64,000 nt of DNA from Ascoidea rubescens DSM 1968 (GCF_001661345.1 NW_017962915.1:623657-687656); one strand, 5' to 3'; counted from the stretch's first letter, positions 11,401-21,738 are shown. The notes: a model not told the origin generated them from the sequence alone. Program-made: numbers and translations.

Positions 11401-12008
11401 AAATTGAGGAGCAGGATAAGAAAAGCACAAAGGACACTTCAGAGACAATAAAAACAAACGCAAATTCTGACAATAACCATTTGAGTGCCATTGTGGAGAT
11501 CTCAAGTTTCAGCGATAGAACACACCAGAGAAATGCTTCCATTGACAACACATTGAGGAATGTCAATACAGAGGAAACTAGCTATACATTGCGAGTGCCT
11601 ATGGCTCTATCAAGGCTGCAAAACGATTTGAATTCTTTAGTAAGCAGCGTTAGTAATGACTCCATCAACAATCTTCTTAGTTATGATTCACTTTGTCATT
11701 ATGAGACAATGAACACTATTGACTCAGCAAAAACAGACGACAGAAAGGAAGGGGATACTTTCGAAATAGAAGACAACCCATTTTACTACAAAAGCAAGAA
11801 AATCAAAAAGCTAACTCGGTTGTTCAGGCTGAACAAAAAGGACCAGCAGGAAGAGAGAATTGCCAGACTATACCAGTATGACACCACCTGGAGAAAGGTG
11901 TTGGTGAAGCTCAAGCCTGATGCACACAACAACATCATCGTTAGAAGACGATTCGTTAATTCCTATGGCTGGGAGGTGGTCGACCATATGGTCAAGAACT
12001 TTTTCTAG
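8406..12008 (+). CDS. ROG1: ROG1-family serine lipase (DUF676) with giant low-complexity insert
   Basis: This 1200-residue member of the yeast Rog1/YDL109C/YDR444W lipase family is almost twice the usual 650-690. Rog1 is a monoacylglycerol lipase. An N-terminal beta-rich region (about 70-200) contains the family blocks SLLYRDINGLKIGQVYRY and GPFTLYIDLLPYNYYLK. The hydrolase core follows: LTHGVYSN at about 270, GNVCKT, then IGHSLGG with Ser356, and NDGIVPLN with a likely catalytic Asp516. About 525-1120 is low-complexity Asn/Ser/Lys sequence with scattered short islands, including a Glu-Asn repeat at about 557-580. The fold resumes at the C-terminus with RLYQYDTTWRKVLVKLKPDAHN and VVDHMVKNFF, where His1194 is the likely catalytic His. 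The start is the first ATG after the hexamer array. Which of the three yeast paralogues it matches best is unsure. Confidence 0.85.
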   Translation: MASSLTSNKKPALSLKSFRINTNFSTDNPEKNLINLSHHYLQNNSNININTNIAPDKLAPHHPELSSLLYRDINGLKIGQVYRYQITFKRLKFTPTSKINQLFVRIKNIESSIKTSLNLLGPFTLYIDLLPYNYYLKNILPIPTDKSFLQFKSNLNPGKSFNLVLNLNQNSLVKDDGNIEEYNWQLNILSQNLLQSSIATNFDLLIGLNPSHLKNIHHNNDLDTYTTNKIISKNLNSLFYSLNIKSYNTNKIWSSPPPIPDNQDIHLIILTHGVYSNVGADMLYLKDKIEQHNYDFVKKKFKDNIIVRGYQGNVCKTDKGIQFLGKNLANYIFKLINSPKYPYSKNIKRISFIGHSLGGPIQSFAIYYLLNNKAYYQGKNSNKRHLNDLIPVNFIALASPFMGVFCEFGNLIKFGLNIGFLGRTGKDLTLSHTYFKFSIKSDDKKKITPLSNDQNPPNNSNSNEKEKKKFQLLKEKKRQFKLISKPILELIPEDTRFHFYLRKFKNRCLYANIVNDGIVPLNTSALLYLDYKSLMNINNIQKQNQKRIENNQNETETENETENENENKNENENKNENENKNDFGKKKKRRPQFRRNHTLYSLKRNPSRKVTAIPQEKTKNPILYSKLKSNKNLVTNKYFNTNKSSVNQMPNDTNNTPTSESSNTSNPPAEANLLTKSDPPVSFTSLRLHSNKKDSNANFDVNSNNAAYLKITPSTTVNSVSPRSNLSSPNKLNHLNNSNGLKLFDKNTGQRASDFEGNLLPYKSHSSYSSFPVLHLNSAPNSIMGTGTGTNGTIQHNNTNASQKSSRPKMRRRLSKREKKIHRLTTVPVSTPDNSAMSTVSSAEQSSLMKLDNKLNNSSSTLLEENNFNNQDQSKSIRIREDNDNDNNESIYIPEKPSSVYSFYNVLIAPEPTVEFFETYLKRFVKENTLDEDDDEEQMDRTRIQRKINRGTLNVYDDYQSSAIVHDKIYSYDLLPKPVYNRVSRHKYKERNKHHRYLKIEEQDKKSTKDTSETIKTNANSDNNHLSAIVEISSFSDRTHQRNASIDNTLRNVNTEETSYTLRVPMALSRLQNDLNSLVSSVSNDSINNLLSYDSLCHYETMNTIDSAKTDDRKEGDTFEIEDNPFYYKSKKIKKLTRLFRLNKKDQQEERIARLYQYDTTWRKVLVKLKPDAHNNIIVRRRFVNSYGWEVVDHMVKNFF

Positions 12009-12375
12009 TTTTTACTTTGTTTTATTTTATTTTATTTCATTTCATTTCATTTCATTTTATTTTATTTTATTTTATTTTATTTTATATATACTGTATTTTT
12101 GCCATATTTTATTTCTATACTATAATAGACAGTTCTTAGAATGTAAACCACCAGGCCAATAGCTGTGCAAAGCATTGAAAACGTCTTCTCTTCTTTGCTT
12201 CTCTTAGCACATAACTGATAAGAAGTGGATACGGCGGCAAGGCGAAAAGTGCCCTTGAGCTGAAAGACGCTTGGAAAGTTGCCAGTTATATTAAGAGCAG
12301 ACCAGCTTGTGTTTGATACCTCTTCTCTATTCCATTTCCACAAGACATACGTTGTGAAGAGAGCTGCTGTTGCTG
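12009..12375. other. tandem-orientation spacer ROG1-SEC59
   Basis: This 367-base spacer begins with a pentamer array (ATTTT/ATTTC, about 12020-12085) just after the ROG1 stop. The remainder is a mixed-composition SEC59 promoter with no clear motif. Confidence 0.6.
12020..12085 (+). repeat. (ATTTT/ATTTC)n pentamer array in the ROG1 3' end
   Basis: About thirteen tandem pentamers, ATTTT interrupted by a block of ATTTC, start about a dozen bases after the ROG1 stop codon and are likely part of its 3' untranslated region. Confidence 0.85.
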
Positions 12376-14367
12376 ATGCCCTCTAAGAAATCAAAGAAAG
12401 GTCGATCCACTGGCATTACTGTGCCCATCTCCAAACAGAGAAAGACCCAGTCCACCAACGAGTATATCGATGAGTTGTCGTCCAGGTTCCCTGACGAAAG
12501 CCAGGCCAAAGAACTGGCCCAGGAGAACAAGAACAAGAAGACAGCCAACAACTTCGAGGTCTCCTCCCCCTTTGCCTTTTTCTTTGGCTTTCTTGCCCCC
12601 TTGTTGGAGCTCTTTACTGCTGACAAGTACTGTCAGTTGTCGGTTTTGGCCTTGATAACCTTCTTGACCAGTGTCAACAAGAAGTACGAGGATTTCTTTC
12701 TTCTTTCAAATGAAAACTTCTACAACTTGCTTGTTATGCTCTTCTCTTTGGTGGTTTGTCTTGCCATCAACTTCCATGTCAGCAAGAAGAAATTGAGACT
12801 AGAATTGCAAGCTGAGGCTGAAAATGACGAAAAGATTGAATTGACTACTGAGCAAATCAGATCTCTATTGCCTGATTTCAATTTGGTCTACTTGGTTTTA
12901 CTTCCTATCCTTATATGCATTGTTTTGAACAAGCAGGAATACTTGATAATCAACTTGTCCTATTGTTTCATGTACTTGAACCTTTCCCTTCTCCCCAAGA
13001 CTTTTATAACACTATATTTGCTACAGTCCGATAAAACCAATGAATTATTGATATTCCACCCTAATGATCCTGCTTTAAACACTCCTTCAAATTCAAACCC
13101 AAAGGTCCTAATTTTTCACATGGTTATTCCTGTTACCCACGAGCTAATCTCGAGTTTTATTTCATACATTGTCCAAAACTCGTTATCAAAGGTCGAAATC
13201 AATTTTTTTGCTTCTTTGTTCTTGAATTTGATTCTAATGGATATTAAATATGTGACCTACTATCGATTTGAAAACGCTTATAAATTCGATTTTTCTTTGG
13301 TTTTATTGCAAAAGTTAATCTTTTCCTTAATAGGCTCTGTCTTATTATGTTTACCAGTTTACAAATTCTATAAAAAAATTCGTAACAATAATAATAATTC
13401 TGAAAAGAAGATCTTATCTGTTTACTCAAAAATCTTGGTTTTTCTAATTTATATCGTTTTTGTCTCATCGTTTTATGCTCTAACAAATTACCAATTAATC
13501 ACCTATTTACCAAACACAAACATTTATATCCGCTATTTTGAAGGCTCCGAAGCTGCAAAGACCGAATTAACTTCATTAACTTGGCTATACTACTATATTT
13601 TTACAAATAAAGTAAGAGTGAAAATCTTATTCTATTGGGTTACTTTAACTATTCTTTCAATACCTTTTATTATGTTTATCATTTATAAAATGAACTTGCT
13701 ATCATTAAATAACAATAATAATAATAATAATAATGACAATGACAATGGCAATGAGAAAACAAAATCTCTTACATCTTCTTCATTAAACTTCAAAAGAAAA
13801 ATCTGGCATTTTCTCATTTTTTTAATCATAATCCCCACTTACAACATCGATGTCAATTTTATTAAAATTGCATTATCCGGAATGATCATAATTTTCATAA
13901 TTCTTGAATTGTTAAGAATTGTTAAATTACCACCCTATGGCGAATTTTTAAATGATCTACTATATAATTTTACTGATTATCGTGATCGAAAGGGCCCGGT
14001 TATTATATCTTATATATTTTTATTAATCGGTGTTTCATTGCCTTTGTATTTAGATAACTCAATTTCTGGAATTATTACTTTAAGTATTGGTGATTCATTT
14101 GCTAGTCTTGCTGGTAAAAAATTTGGTGAAATCAAATGGTTTAATTCAAATAAAACAGTTGAAGGCACTATTTCATATATTTTCAGTTGTTTCTTTGTTT
14201 TAGTATTATTAAAACAATGTAACTTAGTAAGCGAACTACAAGACAAATCAATCAATTGCTTGTTTTTAAGTGCAACATTAAGTGGATTAGCTGAAGCAAT
14301 TTCTGATTTAAATGATAATATATTAACACCAGCTATAATGTTTATCGTTCAAAAAGTCGTTGATTAA
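12376..14367 (+). CDS. SEC59: dolichol kinase
   Basis: This 663-residue polytopic ER membrane protein is the yeast Sec59/human DOLK type. It phosphorylates dolichol with CTP to supply the lipid carrier for N-glycosylation, O-mannosylation and GPI synthesis. The C-terminal third carries the CTP-dependent lipid kinase signature: FKRKIWHFLIFL at about 475, LPPYGEFLND, DYRDRKGP, then TLSIGDSFASLAGKKFGEIKW with NKTVEGT at about 572-600 and SGLAEAISDLNDNILTPA near the end. More than ten hydrophobic segments are visible, and an Asn/Asp run (about 447-463) lies in a loop. The protein is longer than S. cerevisiae Sec59 (519) because of a 50-residue basic, polar N-terminus and loop expansions. The frame is open slightly upstream, but the first ATG is at 12376. 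Confidence 0.92.
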   Translation: MPSKKSKKGRSTGITVPISKQRKTQSTNEYIDELSSRFPDESQAKELAQENKNKKTANNFEVSSPFAFFFGFLAPLLELFTADKYCQLSVLALITFLTSVNKKYEDFFLLSNENFYNLLVMLFSLVVCLAINFHVSKKKLRLELQAEAENDEKIELTTEQIRSLLPDFNLVYLVLLPILICIVLNKQEYLIINLSYCFMYLNLSLLPKTFITLYLLQSDKTNELLIFHPNDPALNTPSNSNPKVLIFHMVIPVTHELISSFISYIVQNSLSKVEINFFASLFLNLILMDIKYVTYYRFENAYKFDFSLVLLQKLIFSLIGSVLLCLPVYKFYKKIRNNNNNSEKKILSVYSKILVFLIYIVFVSSFYALTNYQLITYLPNTNIYIRYFEGSEAAKTELTSLTWLYYYIFTNKVRVKILFYWVTLTILSIPFIMFIIYKMNLLSLNNNNNNNNNDNDNGNEKTKSLTSSSLNFKRKIWHFLIFLIIIPTYNIDVNFIKIALSGMIIIFIILELLRIVKLPPYGEFLNDLLYNFTDYRDRKGPVIISYIFLLIGVSLPLYLDNSISGIITLSIGDSFASLAGKKFGEIKWFNSNKTVEGTISYIFSCFFVLVLLKQCNLVSELQDKSINCLFLSATLSGLAEAISDLNDNILTPAIMFIVQKVVD

Positions 14368-14503
14368 TTTGAGAAGAAAAAAAACAATCATAAAATAATT
14401 CGGTTATACTATCTTCTTTTTTTCAATTCATTATTTAGATTAAATAAACACCGTTAATGAGAAAAGCAATTAAATATAATGGATAATAGAACCCCAAAAA
14501 ATA

Positions 14504-14534
<31 letters not shown>

Positions 14535-14720
14535 CAAATTCAAATTCAAATTCAAATTGCAATTAAAGTGAGACTAAAGATAATCTTAAAATACCAAGAA
14601 AAACACATTTAGATAATTATAAAATAATACAATAATACTATAAAAAAAAAGCAAGCATAATCACCAAAAGAAAAAGAAAATACAAAAAAAAACAATCGTC
14701 TTATTAAAAAAACCTAGGAT
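14368..14720. other. convergent 3' spacer with microsatellites
   Basis: This very AT-rich spacer lies between the convergent SEC59 and the membrane-protein gene. It contains adjoining hexamer arrays at 14496-14558. No gene is seen. Confidence 0.65.
14496..14558 (+). repeat. adjoining hexamer arrays (AAAAAT)n and (TTCAAA)n
   Basis: About six AAAAAT units pass directly into about four TTCAAA units between two convergent stop codons. Confidence 0.85.
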
Positions 14721-16004
14721 TTAAACATTAGAGACATTAGACACACAGGTTGGGACTTCTTTATCATTGGTGTCATTTGAAGGAGTTAAAGCAACATTTG
14801 AAGAAGAAGAAGAAGGAAAAGCAAGAACGCTTTTTGGTAATCTATCAGGTTTATAAAATCTAAGATCAATTCTCCATAAAATGTATAAAACATTGACGAT
14901 TACTTCTAGGACGCCAAACATGATATACATGACAACAGGTCTAAAAATCCAACTTTGATTTCCGACTTTTTGATCGATAAAACAAGAAACACATCTGAAA
15001 ATTGAACTAATTAATAATAAGATAGTAGTTAAAGTGATAAGGAAGATGCTATGATTATGTTTCAAGACTGGAGATTCTTCTAAACCTAAATCGGGCATAC
15101 CAGCAGCATCTTCAATTTTAGTATAATGATGTAAAGAAGAGGGAATAACTCTAACGACATTTTTCTTGAAATCAAAATTAGGGTTATTGATAAAGACCTT
15201 CTCGGCTTGTAATATTGAATTCTTTTTAACAAAATAGTTGAGGTTAAAGCTTTCAATCCACCAAGGTTGATAAATTAAGAAGTTTTGGTTCGATGTGCCA
15301 GGCTTATAGATATAAGCCAAGGCAATCAAGATGGAAGCAGAGCAAGAAAATAAAACAGCAAATAAGGAGGCTACTCTAGCAACGTTTTTGCACATGGTGA
15401 AATGTTTTTCGCTCAAGTAATAAAGAACAATGACAGAATCAGCGACTATGGCCATGACTACAATACCGATAACGATAGTGTAAATGGATAACATTAGGGT
15501 CCAAAAGGGTTTTGAGCTACCAACTTTGGGATGTCTCCAAGTGAAAATTCTTTGAGAAAAGGCTAGATTTAAAGCAGCTAGAATGATTGAAGGAATGACA
15601 ATTAGAATTGAAGAAGCCAAACCGATTTCGACTTTCAAAGTGTCATTTGCCCAAATGGCTCTTAATAGGAAACCAAGAAATCTTAAAAGGGAATAAAAGA
15701 ATAGAGCTAGGGAATAATAAAATTTATGAGCTCTTGAGTAGTTTTTAATAAAGATGAATAAATGGAGAAGGCCTATTAAAGCAAAGACAGCAGCAAAGAT
15801 TGAAGAAGGGATTATGTCTTTATTACCATGAGCATAACTACCAAAGATAGCACGTTGTTGACTTAAAGCATATTGTGAAACATAATCTGGGATTTGGCCA
15901 TTGAACATTTTAGTGGCTTGTTCTACCAATAGTTTTGAACCAGTGCCTGGAGCAGCACCATTGGTCATTGAACTAATGATTGTTTGCAAGGAGTTTTGAC
16001 TCAT
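14721..16004 (-). CDS. multi-pass membrane protein, unknown function (DUF3112-like)
   Basis: The 427-residue protein has a short polar N-terminus and about seven strongly hydrophobic segments (about 68-90, 97-117, 128-150, 170-192, 208-230, then two at about 318-340 and 352-375). A long soluble loop (about 235-315) begins PWWIESFNLNYFVKK. The C-terminal tail is Ser/Asn-rich. RFLGFLLRAIWAND in segment two, SQRIFTWRHPK after segment three and ILWRIDLRFYKPDRLP after the last segment look like family-conserved Arg-rich junctions. The layout resembles fungal seven-helix proteins grouped as DUF3112, but I recognise no characterised relative. The ATG at 16004 is the first in frame. The promoter side has several T- and A-runs. 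A role in transport or signalling cannot be deduced. Confidence 0.75.
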   Translation of the reverse strand: MSQNSLQTIISSMTNGAAPGTGSKLLVEQATKMFNGQIPDYVSQYALSQQRAIFGSYAHGNKDIIPSSIFAAVFALIGLLHLFIFIKNYSRAHKFYYSLALFFYSLLRFLGFLLRAIWANDTLKVEIGLASSILIVIPSIILAALNLAFSQRIFTWRHPKVGSSKPFWTLMLSIYTIVIGIVVMAIVADSVIVLYYLSEKHFTMCKNVARVASLFAVLFSCSASILIALAYIYKPGTSNQNFLIYQPWWIESFNLNYFVKKNSILQAEKVFINNPNFDFKKNVVRVIPSSLHHYTKIEDAAGMPDLGLEESPVLKHNHSIFLITLTTILLLISSIFRCVSCFIDQKVGNQSWIFRPVVMYIMFGVLEVIVNVLYILWRIDLRFYKPDRLPKSVLAFPSSSSSNVALTPSNDTNDKEVPTCVSNVSNV

Positions 16005-18243
16005 AATAATGAAGAAAAAGAGATTTCTAGGGGTTTCTCAGAGGGTTATCTGAAGGGATCAGAAGGATTTTGAAATGCAGGTGAAACTTAAGATAATAAA
16101 GAAAAGAAAACCAATAGTAAAATGCAACCACAAAAAAAAAAATAAGAAAGAAAAACAAAACCAAATTGGAAGGGTTTTTTGAAATATTTATAAGAAAATG
16201 AAATCAAAATTCATCACCAGATACAATTGCTCAATGTGAGAGGGAAAAGTATTTACTTTTTGTTTTTTTGTGTTTTGTTTTTTATTTTTTGTTTTTAATT
16301 TTGTTGTTTTTTTGATGAAATTTGGTTATAAACATATTTTGTGTGTGATAATTATAACATCACTATTGAAAAGAGAATGGTGAATTGAAAAAATTTAAAA
16401 GGTTAAATATATACGAATTTACACCTGTTAAAAAAAAGAAGCAATTTTAGAGAATAGCAAACATTTGTGCATTTTATTCGAAATCAGTATTACATTTGTA
16501 TTACATTATTATTGAAATAAGCATTGAATAATTGCTAAAATTGAAGAAATTGGATTTTTGATTGGTCCTGAGAGCAATAATCAGGATAAACCATCTATAA
16601 TTCGGTCTCCAAGAGTGGGAGAAAAGAGAGAATCACGGAAAAACTTTAGCGTGAGGATAACGGCGTTAGCATGTGATTACTCCCCTGAGGTTGTGGGACG
16701 GATCAAGTCATGGGGACGAAAAATTGTTGGGGAAATTACTCAAAAGTATAAAGAAAAAAAAAGTAGAAAACATTGGAGGGGCCATTTTAGAGCATAATAA
16801 AGAAATGACTTTATCCGATAAATTTGGAATAGGCTGGATGAAAAACGAGAGGAAAGAGAGGTGTTGGTGAAGCATTAGTGAATACGCAAGTAGCTGAAGG
16901 AATAAAAAGAGAGAAAATTGTTGAATTTTTTTATTGTTGAAGATGCACTCAGAGAATCAGACATCGTCACCACTGTCGCTCTGATGAGCATGGCAGGAGA
17001 TTGGGTACGAAAAATGATTTCACTCAATCAGCTCGACCAGCTTCAAACACTGCAAGCGATAAGAACTCCATGGACCCTGTGTGGACTCCGAAAAGCACCA
17101 GAAAGAAACTTCGGCTTGTGGATTCTGACACAATTTCTGAATCCAGTAAAGTGGAAGAGCATGCATCCGGCTGCACCACAAGGCAACGCATTCCACCGCA
17201 CCAGGTTGCAAAAATCACACAATATGCAGCTGGATCCATAATGATGGCGTAGACATATTGAGACCAGTGCGGTGGAAATGCGTCCCGATCGGGAAATGCG
17301 TTTGAAAAAGATGACGCGTCGAAGTATAGAGGAGGAGGAGTTTCGCGTCACTGGCAGCCAATCAGCGCGCGCGCCTGGAGCTGTCACATTTTTCAGTTTT
17401 GGAAAATGCCAACAAGAAGTTGGGCAACAAGAGGTTGAGCAGCGAGAAGTAGGACAGTAGACAAAAGACAGTTGACGAGGAGCAATTGAGGTGCGAGAAA
17501 CAGCTGCTTCTGCTTTGTTCTGTTGAAATTGTGCAGCTGGATTTGCAACGAGAGGTTTTGCTTCCAGGAAGCTGTTTCTGGCTGTTTGTTTTTTTGTTTT
17601 GGATGCTTCCTGCTTCTAATTCAGAAACCACTGAGATTTCCAGCCGAATATAAACACAGTTTGTGAGGTTTCTGCAGTTGTGGGCCTGTTTGTTGTTCCT
17701 GCCCAGATTGTTATCTCTGCTTCTTCTTTGTATTGCACCTTTGCGCTCGATCCTCTTTCCACCTCCATCAGCTATCTCCCTCTTCCTATTGATTGTTTTC
17801 TATTCGTCATTTCAGGAAAAAAACTTCAAAAAGCCAAAGTTGGGACACACTCAGATCAAAATTCAGAAATTTTAAAAATTAAAAGTACCACTTAAAATTT
17901 TATTTTCATCCTCTCTTTTTTCTTTCAATCTTTCTTTTTTCAATATCTTTTCTATTCTCTTTCTTTTCCTTTCTTTTCTTTTCTATTCTTTTTTACTTCT
18001 CTTTTTCTTTTTTATCGTTGTCGTTATCTTCTTTCTTCTTTATCTTTTCTATCCATTCTAATTACTCTTTTTATTTTTTATTCTCTACAAACTAATCAAA
18101 ACCAAATCAAGGACAATTTCTATCTCAAATTTCAGTTACACCTCCATATATCAAAATCTACACTACTCTATCTCTACACAATAATATCACACTTCGTTAT
18201 ACTACCCTATATTAATGATATAACCTTCTTCCATACTACTAAC
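16005..18243. promoter_or_regulatory. 2.2 kb divergent spacer with GC island, MCB and palindrome
   Basis: About 16005-16560 is AT-rich. About 16900-17600 is GC-richer and CAG/CTG-rich. Within it, GGAAATGCGT occurs at 17274-17283 and 17292-17301, separated by the perfect palindrome TCCCGATCGGGA at 17283-17294. ACGCGT (MluI cell-cycle box) lies at 17314-17319 and TTCGCGTC near 17341. About 17890-18240 is a T/C-rich, then A-rich leader typical of a long 5' UTR. ORFs of up to 107 codons overlap in several frames at 16918-17387. None resembles a known protein. Confidence 0.55.
17314..17319 (+). promoter_or_regulatory. MluI cell-cycle box ACGCGT
   Basis: An exact MCB lies inside GACGCGTC, with a TTCGCGTC element 27 bases further on and a TGCGT-containing repeat just upstream. 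In yeasts such sites recruit MBF/SBF for G1/S transcription. It lies 930 bases before the ATG of the Asn-rich gene, which is far for a yeast promoter, so function is uncertain. Confidence 0.4.
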
Positions 18244-19978
18244 ATGAATTCATCTTTCTTGCTCTCCAATCCTGCTTCATCTCCCACAAAAAATGTTTCT
18301 TCTACTACCACCACTTCATCTTCCCTTTCCCCTTCCCCTTCAACTCAACTCTTCACCAGCAATAAACCTTCCATCAACAACCAACTCAACAACAACAACA
18401 ACATCGACATCAACATCAACATCAAAAATAAACCCCAATCAACCAAATTGGATAAGAACCACTTTCTTTCTCCTGCCAATAACTCTGCTGCTGCTCTAAA
18501 AGCTGGCTCTCCAAACACTTCATCTCCTATAATGAAAATTTCTCCAAACGGTAACATCTCCATCAATAAATCAAGATATAATAACAATACTAATATCAGC
18601 AATGATAACAAGACTCCATCTTCTCTATCTAAATCCACAGATAATACTCCCCTTTCTACTCCCCTTTCTAATCCTCTTTCGAATTCAATTTCAAAAGGTC
18701 GTTTCTTATCTTTCAATCTAACCCCAACATCAAAGAATTCGTCCTCAACAAAGCATTCATCCTCCAAATACAATAAAAATGATTATGAATATAAAAACAA
18801 AAATAAATATAAATATAAATACAAAAATAAATATAAAAATAAAAATGCTTTCAACAACCCAATCAATGACTCGATTATCATTGAAAACTTAATCCAAAAT
18901 AATACATCTTCCTTACCTCTACCAAAATCAATCCTAAATCAGGATTTACCCCCAAACATAAATCCAATTGATCTACTATCCTCTCCCTCTTTTAAATTCA
19001 ATATCGATAGCCAAAATCAAAATCAAAATCAAAATCAAAATCAAAATCAAAATCAAAATCATACAAATCACTCTAATTTCAATTTCAATTCCAATTCCAA
19101 TTCCAATTCTAATTCCAATTTTGATTCCAATTCAAACTCCAATTCTAATCCCACTACTAATTCCAACACTCATACTATCGCTAACAAATACTCAAACAAC
19201 AACAGCAATAACAATAACATCAACAATCATTTGATCAACTCTTCTTCTATTTATCCTTCTTCTCCTTACTCTTCTTCCCCCTACAAAATTAACAATTATA
19301 ATAATTTTTCTTCTTCCTGCTTCTCATCAATAATACAATCTTCTCCAATGCATTACGCCCACTATTTTAGTCACAATAAATCTCAAATTAATACAAACAA
19401 CACAAAACTTTGTATTAAAAATCATACCAACAACTATATCACTAATTTCGATGATGATTTGGAATCATATAATAATAAATTCAATATTCTATCAAATAAA
19501 TTCAACGAAAATACAAATTCAACTATTGAAAATGATCTAATTCAATTGGCTGTCAAAAAAATTCAATACCAAAATAAAAATAATAACTCAATTCATTCAA
19601 ATCATTTAAAAAGGAAAAATCAACCTGAATTGGATTTTGATTTTGATTTTTATCAAAATATCAATAACAATAACAATAACAATAACAATAACGATAATAA
19701 CAATACCAATAATAATACTAGCCCCGCTAATAATATCAATTACATAAACTATATCAACAATTCAAATAATTACAACACTTATAACACAGTTAATAGAAAA
19801 TTTCCTTCAAAAAGACTAAAATCAACTGCTTTTTCTTTGCCTCTATTATCTCCACCACTGATTTTCGATGATACTAAAAGAGTAAGCAAAAATTATTATA
19901 ATAATATCGATAATTCTAATTCTAAGAAATCAATTAAAAAAATCAATTCTAAAAACAATAACCCTCATATTTATACTC

Positions 19979-20018
<40 letters not shown>

Positions 20019-21408
20019 TCATAATAATCATAAGACAGACTGCAAAATTAGTAGATTTGATAATAATAAACTAAACTACTTATCATCTCCAACCCCAAGT
20101 AATCGTCGTCACCATTTAAAAAACTACGCTCAAAGTTCTCCCACAAAGAAACCAAAATCTACACCATTATCAATTCTTGATAACTATAACTACAACTATT
20201 ATAATAACGGTAACTATGATGGTTTTGATAATGAATTTAATAACAACAGTATCAAAATTTCTAATGTAAATGAAAATAAAAAAAATAGCAAACACCATAT
20301 CAGTTTAGATATTGACTCTGCAGGTAAAGCTATTATAAGAAAAGTCGATAAGTTTGGCAAAGAAAGTTATGAGTATAATATGAACTATCTCGAAGCAGAA
20401 GATGAAGAAGAAAAAGAAAATATTGATCAAATTATTAAAAATTCATTTAATGATTATTCTTTATTGAATTCTATTAAAAAAACAAGAGTTTTTTCTCCGG
20501 ATAACAATGAAATAAGAAAAACTAATATTAACGATGCTTTTTCAAATGATTCACCAACAAACAAGTATTCTACACTTCCAAGAATCAAAAATAAAATTAT
20601 TAACAGCATCATTGACGACGATGATGATGATGATGATGATGATGATGTCAATAATATAAACAATATTAACACTATTTCCAATATTTCCGATACCAATAAT
20701 TTTAGTAATATCAACAATATTAGCAATATAAACAATGACAATAGAAATCTTAATCCCGATAATATTTTTAGTCGAAATAATGTGCATGAATTAAATTATA
20801 TGAATGGGAATGATAACTATTACCTAGCATTGAAAATGGGAATCGATCCATTATTAACCTCCTCAACAGCTGATCCTTTACTATCTGATGGTGATGAACA
20901 TAATATGGATAATCTAATCTACTTTGAGAATAGTATTAATAATCTCAATAAACTTAATGACAATATGAACAATATAGATAATATAAATAACATTAATGAC
21001 ATTGATGATATTAACAATATTAATGATGAAATTGATGATGAAAATAACAATAAAAATAATAATCACACCAATAATAATGACGATGACGATGACAATACTA
21101 TTGATAATATGGAAAACGACAGCGAGGAATTTGATCAAGACGTAGCTCATAAAATTGAGATTCCAGTTTCATCGGATTCAACAATTATCGAAGGAAATGA
21201 ATCAGTAGTCGAAAACAGTCATCTCATCAAAAACATGTGTATGAAAGATATTTTAAAATCTGGCAGCCTTCAAAACTGTATCAATATCAATATGAACAGT
21301 CTTCCAATCAAAGCAGTTTATGCACTGTCTGAAGATGAAGACGACGATGAGGATGATGCCAGAAATGCATTAATGAAAACATTTGGCAACTACACAAAAT
21401 GTTATTAA
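18244..21408 (+). CDS. giant Asn/Ser-rich protein of unknown function
   Basis: The 1054-residue protein is dominated by Asn, Ser, Asp and Lys. Coding microsatellites include Tyr/Lys/Asn units (about 180-200), an Asn-Gln run (about 258-274), Asn-Ser units (about 280-303), long poly-Asn (about 478-490, 580-592) and an Asp run (about 793-803). No membrane segment or signal peptide is visible. Non-repetitive islands that look conserved are SPTKKPKSTPLSILDN (about 640-656), SLDIDSAGKAIIRKVDKFG (about 690-709), and ALKMGIDPLL (about 863-872). A PSKRLK-type basic patch lies near 523. Several SP/TP sites suggest a phosphorylated nuclear regulator, but I recognise no family. The long T/C-rich leader, the Asn-rich composition and the upstream G1/S-type boxes would suit a transcriptional regulator. 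The start is the first ATG. The frame is open throughout. Confidence 0.75.
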
Positions 21409-21660
21409 CAAAGTTCTTTTTCTGGCCACTGTACTTTTTTCTAAACTTTTACTTTTTCTGTATTTTTTCTGTATTTTTTCTGTATTCTTTTGATTTTGTT
21501 TCCTGAGATTGTTGTTGGGGGTTTCTTATTTTGCGCAAAGTGTCTATTTTGTTGTCTTGCCTGTTTTACTATCTATATATCATGAAAATCGTACCTTACT
21601 TCAAGCCGTTTCTCCAAATTCAAAAAATCTCTTTTACAAAAAAGAAAAAAAGAAAAAACC

Positions 21661-21717
21661 ATAAAGATGGTTCTGTTCCATAAAGGTGGTAACGCTCCGT
21701 AAAAATGGTTGCGCTCC
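21661..21717 (+). repeat. three degenerate 19-base direct repeats in the SLC1 promoter
   Basis: Units at 21661-21679, 21680-21698 and 21699-21717 share the pattern RTAAARRTGGTnnnGYTCC. They are exactly in register and lie 150-206 bases before the SLC1 ATG, a typical place for upstream activating sites. The bound factor is unknown. Confidence 0.75.
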
Positions 21718-21738
21718 ATTGCATTGGAAATATCAGAT

